Positions 1-15,791 of a stretch of 64,000 nucleotides of DNA are shown piece after piece. Location: assembly GCA_033675545.1 (NCBI GenBank), contig JAWDGP010002410.1:246001-310000 (forward strand), given 5' to 3'. The notes beneath the pieces were generated by a model, which saw nothing but the letters and a program-made list of their open reading frames with translations, made no database searches and had not been told where the DNA came from. Every line of letters starts with the position of its first letter. The first letter of the stretch is position 1. Position numbers and translations under genes: made by a program. Source of the stretch: Elysia crispata (taxonomy: Eukaryota; Mollusca; Gastropoda; Plakobranchidae).

Positions 1-2149
<2,149 letters not shown>

Positions 2150-2200
2150 ATGGCGGATCTTCCTGAAAAGTATCAAAAGTTGGCTGGAGAGTACGCTAAG
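2150..2200 (+). CDS. PPP1R21: PPP1R21 coding exon 1
   Basis: Encodes residues 1-17 (MADLPEKYQKLAGEYAK), the start of the KLRAQ domain. The ATG is chosen because the sequence aligns with the known N-terminus of the family at once. The exon ends in phase 0 at a weak donor (GTTAGA). Confidence 0.9.
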
Positions 2201-5200
2201 GTTAGAGTGACTTTTAGTCATCAGTTGTTTATCCCAAACATGTAAAACTAGGAAACCTTTTCATGGTTAATATTTGCCTCAAATTCTGTATGTGCACGCT
2301 TGCAATCTACTGAAGCACATTCATGAGATTCCTTCCAAAGACCTGTTCGCTATTGAAAGTGAAGTCAACGCCCCTTCACACTATGCATGCTCGTATAGAT
2401 CTAGCTCAAGCTGCGATTTGAAGACTTAGTATTAGCAAGTTTCTAAATCTTTCGAATTTTATCCTGTTCAATACACATAATTTTGGCCTTGGAACCTTGT
2501 TTAGAGGTTTTATAATTCCTTTTATAATTCTTTGATTTTTATTCAGTTCACTCGTTCACACTCTCCCAGCCAATACTATTGCCAATAGCGTTAATAATAG
2601 AGCTAATCTGGAAGTCACCTTTGCGTAAAATTTCAAAACTCTTGCAGAACAACAGACAGATTCTAGATCTAAGTAAAACATTTGTTAAGATATAAAACTG
2701 CATTTCACTGCCCTACCAATTAGTGAATTAGACCTACTTGTATGTTTATATAAATTAGATATCTATAGATCTAGACCTAGATAATCTTAGCTACACCAAC
2801 ACCTAGACCTAGATAATCTTAGCTACACTAACACTTACAGTTTATTCTTAAAAGGATTTTTCCCAGATTCTATCAATCAGTCACATTCTCATCTGATCTA
2901 ATGGAATGAACAAATTTTAGCTAGTTTATTTCCCTTTTGCCAAGGGATGGAGTAAAATATTTCAACTTTGCAATTTAACCCCCGAAGCTCTATGTAGGTC
3001 AGCCGGAGGTAGGTCACTGGCTGTAAGGTTGTCACGAGGCCTAGTGTTTACAAACATTGAGCCTGGCACAGCAGTTTTACACTTTGAGCGATTGATTGCA
3101 TGGCTTTGAAAGCTTGTGGGGTTTTTTGTTTGTTAATAGTGTAATACCTGTAAACCCATATATTTTCTTAAAGCTTAAGAACTGGGCTTTAAGATAAAAT
3201 CGATTTCAATTATCTCCCGCCCAGAATGACTTTCTTTTTTATAAGAGAGAGAGAGAGAGAGAGACAGAGAGAGTACCTTTCCCCTCTGAGTTCCTGGAAA
3301 TAAATTTCCAGGTCGCAGGCTTGGGACTGCCTTCGGCCCATTAGAAAGGTAGACAAAGAAGAAAATAAGAGGAGGCGAATAGAGAAAGAAGTCCTGAAAA
3401 GGACTGTTGTGAGCAGGACCTGGCGTTGTGGCTGTAATTCATTAGACCTGGTCATCAGCTGGCTGTGGATTTTGGGCTAGAAGTCTCTTGTGTGCTCTCT
3501 TGAAGTCTTTTTTTGTATGGTACAGCCTGAAACAGGGATCAATATGTAGGCCGACATTACAGCAGGGGCACTCATATCTGGACTGGTTCCTTTTTTTAGG
3601 CTGGGTACAGACTGCGCAGTCACGTTGAGGATTTTTCCTCTTTGTCCCAGCTTTGGGCTCTATTAGTTTGGGGAAATGCCGAGCAGTGAGTCTAAATAGA
3701 GACGAATTACCGGTTCCCTCAGGCAGTCTTAGTGGTGGTGCAGGTGCTTCTGGAATCAAAAGCTGTACAAGCTGCTTTGAAAGTTCTCTTCTAAAGATGC
3801 GGTGTGTCAGTTTTTTTGCCGCTGTTGCTTTTTGTACAATATATGCATTCAGCACACCAAGCATGAAGAGATGGAAGAAAGCTTTTTTCCACCACTTGAG
3901 CGTTCTCCGCTTAAAAGCGTTGTAGCTCACCATGTGGTCACTTCTATCCACGGCGCCCATGTATTGGTTGTATTCATGCACAGCGTGAAATTTTACAATA
4001 GGCTCCTTTGTAACAGGATTATTCTTTCTTGCTATGTGGGCTGTGGTCAGAAGTCTTACTTCTTTCCGGTCCATGAAGCGAATCAGGTTCAGTTCTCCAT
4101 TTGTAAGCAATGTGACGGTGTTATCTCCTTTCTTCAATTTTGGGACCATTGTCTTGGGAGGACCATACTTCCTGTTCATTCGCATCGTCCCACAGGCTAA
4201 TGTGTTCTCCTGTTTCAAGTATGTGAACAGGTCCGGAGAGGTATAAAAATTGTCCACATAGAGGGTCCGTCCACATCCTATGTATGGACTTATTAGTCTT
4301 CTTACAATATCAAAAGTAGCACCGTGTGGAGAGGATTCTTGTTTTCCAGTGTAGAATTCTAGATTACAGCAATAGGCTGTGCTGCTGTCACAAAGTTCAA
4401 AAACTTTGATCCCGAACTTGTCAGGTTTATCCGGATTGAACACCTGGAAAGAAAGAGGCCCTCTCCAAGCCACCATAGCTTCGTCGATCGCAACTCTTTC
4501 TCCTGGACAAAAGACACTTTTGAAATTGTAAGTCAGGTTGTCGACGAAGTTTCTGATTTTAAATATTAGATCATGTCCTGGTTGTCCCCTTGGTATAAAT
4601 TGCTCGTTGTTGCAAAGGTGAAAAAATGAAAGAATGAGGCAAAAACGTTCTTTTCTCATCACTGCGGTGTAGAATGGAAGTTTAAACATGGGATTGGTTG
4701 ACCAGTAGTCTTCGAGATAATCGATGACGATCAGACCCATGGAGAGGATGAGGCCCATAAACGCATACATCTCCGGTATTGTTACATCGACCCATTTCCG
4801 AAATCGTGAGTTAGGACTCAGCTCCTTGTTTCGTAAAGTTTGTGACGCATAGCGGTTGGTTTCTGCTACCATCGATGCAACCATGTCTTCTGAAACCATA
4901 AGTTTGAAATAGTCGAGAGGAGTTGTGCTTTCCATCTCGACCTGTAGTCCAGCTCGACATGTAAATGGAGGCTTGTTAGGTAGTGTTGTCCCCTCACACC
5001 ACAAAGGATGCCCTTGAGTCGACTCTGATGTCTCAATACTTTCGTTATCATCATCTTCATCGTCTCCATCAATACTCAGTGCTTGCCGATAAATTGGCTG
5101 ACCTCTTCTCCTCACTGGCAATTCGTCTGGTCCCTCATCTTCTATGTCCGAGTCTTCATTTATCCTAGAAAACTTGGAAATGAATGGAGTTGATCTTGAA

Positions 5201-8200
5201 TTGTCCTCAGTTACTAGCTCTCTCAGGGTTTGAGGATCCCCAAGGTCAATTATTTGCACAACTTCTTGATTATCCATTGCAGATTTAAAAGTAAAAATGC
5301 TGTTTAGAATTGAAGTGGTAGTGGTGGGCGGCTTACGTGAGAGCAGAGATGCTAACAGTAGCGAGGTCTGAATTAGACTGATGACCAAGCACTCTTACTG
5401 ACTTAGCTCTAACGGTACCAGCACTGCCCATGGCACCAATCCACTTATGAGACTTAAGTTAATAATAAAATCTTTCATGACTCATTCGTATCGAACACAC
5501 TCACACACCTTCAAACATTCAGACAGAGACTATAGGCCTACATGATGAACAGCGCCAATGTCCAAGCATGATCAGAGCCAAAAGCCTGGTTTTCATAGTA
5601 CTGGTCGCCACCCAAGTTACAACAGGCTTAGGAGACTGTAAAAATGCCACATCAAGACAAGGCCCTGTTGGCGTAAGAAAAAACACATACACACTTCAAC
5701 AACCACACCGGTAAAACTTTCAAGATGTTAGCCCCCCACCTCATAGTGATACTTACGAGGGGAGATCAATAAGTCTTTACCCTAACTATGAAGGAATTAA
5801 GCTAGAGAGCTGAAACTTACATCACATTTTGTTACTTCTCCACATAGTCACCCTGCATATCGACACATTTCTGCCACCTTTCTTTGACCTTCAAAAGTCC
5901 TTGAGCGTAATATGATTTCGGATGGGACTCAAACCATTCTTCTCCTGCAGATATGACATCTTCATTGCTATGGAAACGCTGTCCCTTCAGATGTTTTTTC
6001 AGACTTGGGAAAAGGAAAAAGTCAGATGGTGCTAGATCTGGTGAATACGGCGGATGAAGGAGAATTTTGAACCCACACTGCATCGATGTGTGAACTGCCA
6101 TCATTGATCTGTGCGCTGGAGCATTGTCATGAAGCAAAAGAATTCCTTTTTGCAGCTTCCCACGGCTTTTCTTGGCCAAAGTTGATCGCAATTTTGCCAA
6201 CAAAGCTGAATAATAGTTTCCAGTGATTGTATGGCCCTGTTCTAAATAGTCTGTCATGATAATGCCATCTCCGTCCCAGGAGCAGGACAGCATAACCTTT
6301 CCCATCCAAGAAAAGCCGTGGGAAGCTGCAAAAAGGAATTCTTTTGCTTCATGACAATGCTCCAGCGCACAGATCAATGATGGCAGTTCACACATGGATG
6401 CAGTGTGGGTTCAAAATTCTCCTTCATCCGCCGTATTCACCAGATCTAGCACCATCTGACTTTTTCCTTTTCCCAAGTCTGAAAAAACATCTGAAGGGAC
6501 AGCGTTTCCATAGCAATGAAGATGTCATATCTGCAGGAGAAGAATGGTTTGAGTCCCATCCGAAGTCATATTGCGCTCAAGGACTTTTGAAGGTCAAAGA
6601 AAGGTGGCAGAAATGTGTCGATATGCAGGGTGACTATGTGGAGAAGTAACAAAATGTGATGTAAGTTTCAGCTCTCTAGCTTAATTCCTTCATAGTTAGG
6701 GTAAAGACTTATTGAACTCCCCTCGTATGGTAGCAAAGAGGGACCCCCCACTGTTCAAGCAGGCCTAGCCTGGTCCCAAGCAAACCCATCAACACAGTAC
6801 ACGGGACCCCCCGCTATACCACGTGATAACTTCTCACTGCGTCGTCCGCAAGGCATGAAATAAAAAGGAATTTCATTGGTTACTATTTCTAGATCATGAC
6901 CAATGAATAATGTTAGAGATTGTAAACCATTCATAAAACAGTGGAAATTTCCACTGAATGAGTGCACTATAACAGGTCGTACATATACAGCGTTGGCGCA
7001 AGCCGGATTAGGAAAAGGCTCGTGCTTTATTTACAGCGACCGCGTGTCTCGGTCAAACAATGGCTCGCTGTATTTATACAGCGATCGAGTGTCTAGAGTT
7101 AAACTGTCATTAAACTTTATCAATTTGCAACAATAATCAGCTTCAGCTTGTTCTCAGTATACCAATCACATTTAGAAAAATTATTTATTCAAACCTTGAA
7201 TTGAATAGAACAAAAAGATACATAGATTTTTAAAAAATATTTGCTTTAAAACAAGTCACATAGCTTGATAAAATGAAACACTTGTACTAGAATGAAATAA
7301 AAATTGCCACAAAAGCCCCAAGAGTCTAAAAACTTAAAATCATGAAGGCTCACTTTTTCAATGTCTCCTTTCTCAGAAATTGTGGCGATTCTAATGGTTT
7401 TCATCCAACCAATGTAGCAGAAAAATAAAAGGGCAATTACATGTTTGTTCCATTGATATTGATCACTTATACTGCACATCAATCTCGACCTTATCTCAAG
7501 TGCAGATCAATATAATTAATGTCAACTGAATCTGCCCCAAAAAGGCGTCATATTTTCATTACACACTCACCATTGGTCTCTTGCATCTCTAATGTATGCA
7601 ACAGATTGTTGAAGCCTAGCAGATTAGGAATAGCAATCCTGACTGATTTGAGTAAGATGCACAACATTTTGTTTGAACAGTTTGTCATACTTTGAACCAA
7701 ACAGGTGCAGTGCGATCATGACCTTCCATGCATCTCTAAGTTTCATTTCTTCTGTCCCTTGTCCTACTTTGAGCCACTTTGTTAGTTCATCCAACATCTT
7801 TCCTGGCTGCTTTCCCCTGCTGCATTTTCCTTTTGATCATTCCAGTTGTCACAAGATGTTCTAGTTTCTCTCTTCTCATCACATGGCCAAAAAAGGTTGC
7901 CTGGCATTTACACATTCTGTTTATGAGTGATCTTTTTGTGCAGCTTCTCTTACCACTACTGTTACGTTTGATTTCTTTGCCGACCATGAGATTCATAGCA
8001 TTCTTCATAAGCGCCAGATTTCTGTTGCCTCCTGTATCTTTTATAGCTGTTTTGAAATTGTCCAGGCCTTGCATCCATACGTCAGATTTGGGTGCAATAT
8101 AGCATTACGGAGCTCTTCTTCTTGTCTAAATCGAAATGTGGTCATTTGTTAGTAATGGTTTCATTCTCTGAAAACCCTTTTTTGCTAGCTCTAGATTCTT

Positions 8201-9698
8201 GATGCAATTTCAAGGTTGCTGCGTCCATCACTTGATACTACAGTATTTGAATTGATTCCATTGCTTGAGTTTATTCCCGTTGAAAAGATGATGACCTGTG
8301 TACATTCATTGTTTTGACTGATCACTTTTACTTCTGCCTTTTTGCTATTCAATACCAATCCTTTCTTTCTTCTACCTTCTTCAACGATATCTAATTATTG
8401 CAAGTCTTCTCCATTAGTACAGTGTCATCAGTGTATCTCAAGCTGTTAACATTGTGCTCTCCAGCTTTAATTCCTGAATATCCTTAGACTATGTTTTGCA
8501 TAATAATGTCACAGTAGAGAGAGATGGGGTGTGGGGAGAGGATACATCCTTGTCTGACACCAAACTTTTTTTTTAAATGAGCTAATTGTCATACTTTATC
8601 TTGTCCTAGAAATGACTCAAGGGCAATCTGTCTTAGCTAATTTCATGCTTGTTTTAAATTAGCTAAAGTTTCCTAAAGTTATTGGTTAAAATGAACCTGT
8701 GGTTATTTAGTTTAATTTTTTAAGTCCCCTAATCTCTATTATTCATATAATGCTTTGCTGACCAAGGTATTTGTGTCTACCTCAAGACCAAGAAGATGAA
8801 AAATAATAAGGAACTAATTCATGTCAAGAGAAATCAAAAGGGGAAAAAATCCGCACATACTCATGTATTAGCACCAGTTCTAGAATCTTGACATAAATAT
8901 GATACTTTTTGATCTTTCATTCTTATGAAAAATAATTTCTAGTTTCTTCCAATCATGTTTGCCTTTTTGTTTTTCTTCAGCTGAAAGCTCAAATTCCAGT
9001 ATTGAAAAAAGCCTATTTGGATGAGCAAGGAGAGGCAAACAAACTGAAGGAATCCCTTAAAGAAAAGAGCCAGACTGTGAGGAAATATGAGCAGGAAGTT
9101 GACAGCCTCACCTTTCGCAACCAGCAATTGTCAAAACGGGTCGTCTTTCTACAAGAGGAGCTTGAAGCTACTGAAACAAGCAGCAAGAAAAAGAGCAAGG
9201 TGTATATTGATTTAAAGACTTCTAAGCACTGATGATCTTCATATGAAGGGAAGCTTACTCTGACAAGACTTAGAGTTAGTATTAACATCAAAATTATAAA
9301 AATTCTGAAAGCAGTAATAGTACTTGAAAAAAAATATGATGGGATTGAAGCAGATACAAAACACTCTGCATGTCCTTGCCTGATCTTATGAAATTCATGA
9401 TGTTTTTTTTTTTATTTTAAACACTGTTTCTTGGAGGTCTGCTTGCAAATTGATTTGTAGAGTTAATTAAATTGTATTTTTAGAGACATTGTATTTCTAT
9501 AAAATATCTTTGTAATTAACTGAGTAATTGAATATGGAAATTGTGTTTTTTAAAAAAAGTATTATCGCCCATAGTGACAGATTCTCAAAGAGTGCAAGTG
9601 ATGAGGAAAAAATTGGTGGTTCTCCATTTCTCAATCTGTGATATATGTATATATTTTTTTTTTTGGATAATGGGAGGATGAAACTTTATTATTCAATG

Positions 9699-9739
<41 letters not shown>

Positions 9740-12700
9740 TTTTTTTAAATGTTTCTTAAGTTTGATCCAGAACCAAAAGGAATATTAGTAATTCAATGGT
9801 GAGAACCTTCAAATATATATATGACTAATTATCAGATCTTTTTATGAATATTGTACATCCTTGGATTAATAAACTTTATCAAAGTTGACTTTTGAAAACT
9901 TTTAAACATTAAGCAAAGCTGTCAGAGGCAGGCATGTAAATTACCTATGTGTAACCATTCTTATGCAGGGTAAAGGTTCTGAGCCTAGTACTCCAGATAG
10001 AGGAGGTGCAGCTCACAATGGAGGCTCGAATGTTTTTAATGAAGAATTGCAGGGCAAGATTGAGGAAAATGCCCTGCTTCACAAGCAATTGCAGGAAGTT
10101 TCTACACAATTTGACATTCAAGTCAGGCAGTTACAGGTTGGCATTTATCTTTCTTATTCTGTTTTCTAATTTTTTTTTTCTACTCTTTTTGAGGTGATCT
10201 TAAAAACTGTATTTACAGCTCTTATTTACAAAAATTTTCTTTAAAGGTATCCGAGCAATTAATCTCCTCTGAATAAAAAAAAAAAGAAAAAGAAGCTTTG
10301 CATTCTTGGCATATGACTGCAAGACTAAAAGCGTATCATGTACATTAATTACCTATGAGATTAAGTTACTGTTTTTACTCTTTTGCCAATATTGTCTCAT
10401 TTTTAGAGATTTAGAGAAAGTTATAAGGATTCAACAGAATAATTCCATATTGTCTGTAAAATTTTTGCACATGCAAGATGGCTTTAAACTGCAACTGATA
10501 TTGGTGCATTTAATGTGAATTTAATATGTTCCATTTTACGGATTTATTTTCTTTTTTTCATCAAGGCACAACTGAAAGCTTCAGAGGAGTCGAAAGGTCA
10601 GCATGAGGAGGTTATACATGCAGCTCAGCAAAGAGCCAAAGAGCAAATAGACAAGTTGCAAGAGGAAAAAGCTATGTTGGAGGTACATTAACTCTTTGTT
10701 TAGCCGCTTGAAACAGAGGAAAAAAATTTGAAATAACACATGTAACATTTTATAAACCTGTTGCACAATGATTAGCTCTTATAAAACTAAACTTTTTTGC
10801 AGCAATTTCCATTACTGCTGATCCGCAAGCTATAGTTGTCTTTGAATTAAAATTCAGTTACATTCTCCTTACTTCAGTCATCTGAAAAGATACTTGAGCT
10901 ACCCTTGTTTGATCACGTTATTATTATTTTTTTTTTAGCCAATGGGTATGTTATCTTGCTTAAAAATTCATATAAAATTCAACCACCACCATTGCATGAG
11001 TTCAGGGCTGTCTTATTGTTTGCGCCACTCAAGATTCTGTCCCAGTTTTAAGAGGGGATAAAAATAATGTGGTTTGCCTTGTGAATTATTAATTTGCCTG
11101 ATATACAGATAAAGCATTTGGGGATTTAACCTAGTCAAAGTGAGCCTGCAAACATTCAAACTGGTTTTACTCAAAATGAAGATACGATAAGATAGCACTG
11201 AGCTTGCAATTGAATAAATGAACAATTTTGCTCACTAATGCAACAGTAGGTGCAGTTAAGGCCATTACTACATTTTGTAGCTTTTATGTGTATTTCAAAC
11301 ATTTTGAAAAATTATAGTCAGAATTGTTGATGAACTAAAAATAATTAAATAGGATCAAGGAATGAGTATCAGGTTAAGAATGGCTCTATGGAATAGATGG
11401 AATCTGCTGTAAAAAATTCTCTCTTTTAATACTTATACAGCAAAATATGTAAAAGCATGTACACATATATACACACAACTGCTGTAAAACCTCATTGTAA
11501 GAACTCCTCAAACTCACAACAGTGTCAGATGTTCTTACCAGTGTCTTTGTCTGTGCGTCTCTGTCTCTCTCTCTCTCATTCTTTCATTTCATAGTGAAGC
11601 ATTTGTTTATTATAAAGTCCAATGAAGCATATTCTCTGTCAATGGTTTTGAAGCTGTTGTGAGGTATTTTTCGCTATATTACAATAATAAATTGGCTTGT
11701 TACAATCAGTCTACACGTAGTGGCTTTAATTATCTTCTTATGTGATCTGCCTAGGATGGCAGCTTTAGTGTTTGTATGTTTATGAAAGGAAAAAAAAAAA
11801 TATATATGCGAAACATTACTGATCTAGAAATGTAAAATATATGTGTGAGAAATTTTTGTTTTGTGAGTTCACAGTCTTTGTTAACATACAGTACAGGGAC
11901 ACACATCAAAGGTAAAGATCCATCCATCACCTGCCTTTGACTGATGACAAGGGGGTAGTATTTACTGAAAACAATTGTAACCTTCAAAATCTAGGCTTTT
12001 ATTTTTCAAATGGGGTCTGACCAGAAGTACAGGATATAGCAACCAAGGGCTAATTCTGTGAAAAATGAGATTCACTTGCATAAGACTGTGAAATACCAAT
12101 TTTAACCTGCCTGGCTGTTTTATTTTCAGAGGTGGGATTCTCATCTTATTAGTGCTTTAAGACGTTACAGACATTCTTTTATTAAAAAGGCGCTCGGGTT
12201 ATCCCTCAAATAGTAAATTAAATGCCCCTGACTTCCAATACTTTATCAAATTAATGAGATTTCCATAAAACTACTGGTGGTACAGCTTTTTCTGTTGAAA
12301 AATAAGTTTACATTATAAACAGAAATAAAAAAAAAAGTACTGTACTGAGCAACCTTATTTAGTTTTAAAGCACTCTCTTTTCTTGTGATGATAAATATGC
12401 ACTGAAACTTACAAATATAGAGCATTGATTTGGAAACTATGCACTCTTTAAAAAATATTTGATTTTTTAATTATGTTTGCAGTTTTCAAAGCCATTCTTC
12501 AAATTGCTTTTCAGGTCAAAGCGCAAACTCTGGAGTCGGATTTAAAGGAATTTAGAGGGAGATATGAAAAAGCGTATGACTTATTTTACATTAAATTTTT
12601 GGTTTTGCATTGTTTTGTGATGAAAAGCTTATTAGTATTGTTTTCTTATCAAATTATTTAAGGACAAATAATAGCTCAAACCATTTGAAAATGATTAAAA

Positions 12701-15700
12701 TTGTCTTCAAGCATAATAGCATACTCAGATTCAAATCCTGGGGAAAAAAATTACAAATCTGCATACACACGAATGAGGATAAAATTAATTATAGAATTTG
12801 AGTAAACTAAAAATTTTAATGTTGCTACTGAGCAACTATGTGAAAGATGGATATCTTACATTTTCTCTGGTTTTATGAGATGATTTTCTGTTTTTTATGC
12901 CATTATGCTAACCTTGCAACATGTCTATGTTCTGCAGGGAACAAAACTTGAATGAAGTGGAGAAAAACTTACACAGTCGTTTAGTTGTAGCAACAAAAAC
13001 TATTCAGGATAAGTTGCCATTTATTGACACAAGTGAGTCGCTTTTTACATTTAATTTTATTCAATGAAGACATGATTTTGCTACCAGAAAATTGTGTAAA
13101 CTAAATTCATGCTTTGGGCAAACCTCCCCCCCCCCCCCCTCCTCCCAACTTTTTGTCATCTGTGCATTTTACATTGTTCTAGGTTTAAAAAAACGGGCAG
13201 TAGTCATTTCAATTTCTATTATGGTTTTGATTCCTGAATATTGTCAATTAACTTCAATCATTATCATAGTCTTGATAAAAAAGAGAGAAATACACATTTG
13301 CCATCAAAGTGGTACAGAGTAAAACTATTTATCAAGAAAAAATAACAAAATAAAAATGAAACCTTAATTTGTCTAATAATACCAATCATCCTATCAATTA
13401 CTTGTGTAATATTTTTCACAAACAATTACTTTCTGCTCTTTGCACATTTACTGCTTAAAGGCTGCAGAATCCAGTGGGAAAAAAAGGAAAACCTTTTAAT
13501 ATCATTTTATTATTTGATGAAATATTTCTCACGGGCATGTATCCTTCTGAACTTCAAAAGAATAAATTATTTAATGATGCTTTTGTTTTTAAACCTCTGT
13601 ATGTCTCAAATGATAATATATTTATTCTAAAATCTTTAAAATTAAATTTCCTTATTTTTGGGATCAATGAATTGCATCATGTAAAATAGTAAAGTTATTT
13701 TTTATGGTCTCAACAGAAATTAAAGATTTAAATGGATACAACCTTCCAACTCATGATAGGCGACATCAACTTCGTGCCAAAGAGCTCATTACACAGGGAA
13801 CAAACTTAGTTGGGGAGCTTGTTCAGGGTTTGTCAAATTTCTTCACTTACACAGAGCAGCGATCAAAGATATATCCAGCTGATGGTGTTACTGAGCCCAT
13901 CAGTCCTCTTAACATAAATGTAAGTTAAATTTGTGTTGGAAGACAGACCTGAATGGTTCTTGATTGTAAAATGCTTGTGTGTGATGATTGTCCATGTTCC
14001 TTTTAAGTCTAAGTAAAAAGTTCAATTGAAAAAAAAAATTAGTAACTATTGAATCAGCAGAGGTGGATTTACAGAAGCTGCCAATGACAGAATTTTTTTT
14101 TTTTTGAACAAAACATCTAACGCCATTTTCAAATTGCAAACCAATTTGGAAAAGCTTGGCTCAAACCTGTTATGAAAAAGTCTTTTCAGATTGCAAAGTT
14201 ATCATGATTGGAAATAATTGAATGCGAACTTTTGAAAAAGACCTACACCTAGGAGCACAAAAAACTTTTTAGTGATATCACAAAAAGTGTTTATCCCACA
14301 TTGCTCAGCCACAATGAATTTGAATTAGCCATGAATCCTCCATTTCATTTATCATGTTTTCTTCTGTAAAACAGAACACTGCTATAAAGTATTGAATAAC
14401 TGAGGTTTTTGTTTTAAGAGATAACTAGCCACTCAATTTTAGCAGATTTGAGATTGCACGATGAAGATTTATTAGGAAAAGAAAGAAACAGTTGTGGGTT
14501 CCAAGTAATGAAACAAAGGTTACAAACACCTCAGACCTCATAAGCTTATGAATGCCTCAGGTGGCATCAGAAAGAATTATTTGGAATCAAGTCATACTCT
14601 CTGGATGTGTCAGGACACTGGAAAAAAATAGAATGGAGCCTCTCAATGGTAAATTATATTTTTCTCTGCACTTTTCAATACTGAGGAGCTCATAGAAAAG
14701 TGTCAGTCTTAATGTACATAGATAAATTTGACATCAAATTTCCAGAATTGGTTAGTGAAAAAAAAATTTGTCATAATATCATCTTTTATATACTAAATGT
14801 GGCAAAAACAGTTTTTAGATAGAGACTTTTTTCAGTTCTTACATATACTTTACTTTGTTAAAAATTCTTTTTTTTTATTTTTTTGATATTTTATATTCAA
14901 GAATAACAATTCTTATAGACAATATGGTTCAAAATTAGCCAATTGTTCACCTACATTCTGAAAAATTGATGTTGTACTGGTTTGATTTTTTTTTCCAGTT
15001 TTGCAAATATCTTCATGAGAACATGATTTACTTGAGGCCTGTGGATCAGTCGATGAGGCAGTTTGCTGAAAATCTTCAAGATGATTCTTTGACTATTCTG
15101 GTAAGCAGCTGTAATTTTAATAAGGTTTCTAAAATTCAAACTCAAAAGCACAAATCTTGAAAACGATGAGATGCCATTATTGAGGTCTACCACCATTAAA
15201 ATTTAATTTGATGCAGTCGATGAAACTCAAAGAAAATTGTTCACAAACACAGTCTGCCTTTAGAGAATTGATCAACATGTTTTGCTTACCTTTTTTATGT
15301 TTTTTTTTATCCTGAAAGTTGTAGCATGTATCAAATATATTTATCCGCTTTTTTTTCTACAATTATTTCATGATTTTTGAATAATGCATTTTTATGAAAA
15401 GTCTTTTTTCCTTCAATTTTCACAGGAAACAGCCTCAGAACTTCAAGACTTTGCCAAGCACTTCACTTATATGGTTGTCTATATGAACAAACTTTTACCT
15501 TACTATGTCTCTAGGTAATATGTTTTGATCTTCAGTCCTTTTTTAAGCCTTTATCCTTGTCTCACTTTCCCTTTCTATTGTAGCTTAATTAAAAGTGTCT
15601 TGACCCTCTCTCTTCTGCTCTGTCTTTCTGTCTTATCCTATTCGCTTTCTATCTATCTAATTCTCTCTCCCTTTACCATTTTGTAATTTACTCTCTTTCT

Positions 15701-15731
15701 CCCTCTCTCTTTCCCTCTCTCTCTCTCTCTT

Positions 15732-15791
<60 letters not shown>

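Larger units (their letters stand above)
5754..6727. mobile_element. Mariner-type element remnant arranged as a giant palindrome
   Basis: The sequence 5754-6175 is repeated as its reverse complement at 6306-6727, with position i pairing with 12481-i and no indels noticed. A 130-base loop (6176-6305) separates the arms. Both outer ends read TACGAGG inwards, so TA, the target site of Tc1/mariner elements, flanks the structure. Each arm carries the same 3' half of a mariner transposase plus its 3' flank. The loop holds transposase sequence present once only. The 5' half, including the first catalytic Asp (TGDE region), is missing. Inferred: an inverted-duplicated, immobile fold-back derivative in PPP1R21 intron 1. 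Confidence 0.9.
2201..8980 (+). other. PPP1R21 intron 1, transposon-rich
   Basis: A 6.8 kb intron. In order it holds a 32-bp tandem duplication (2771-2834), a (GA)n patch near 3245, an antisense piggyBac transposase, the mariner palindrome, a pair of diverged direct repeats (about 7024-7104) ending at a TTAA, and a LINE relic. The remaining DNA shows no gene. Confidence 0.8.

Noticed and set aside
3653-4246. Three + strand ORFs (3653-3925, 3802-4200, 4034-4246)
   Set aside because: Antisense shadows of the piggyBac transposase.
11478-11550. TGTAAAACCTCATTG sequence resembling a pogo/Tigger end
   Set aside because: No inverted partner was found within a reasonable distance.
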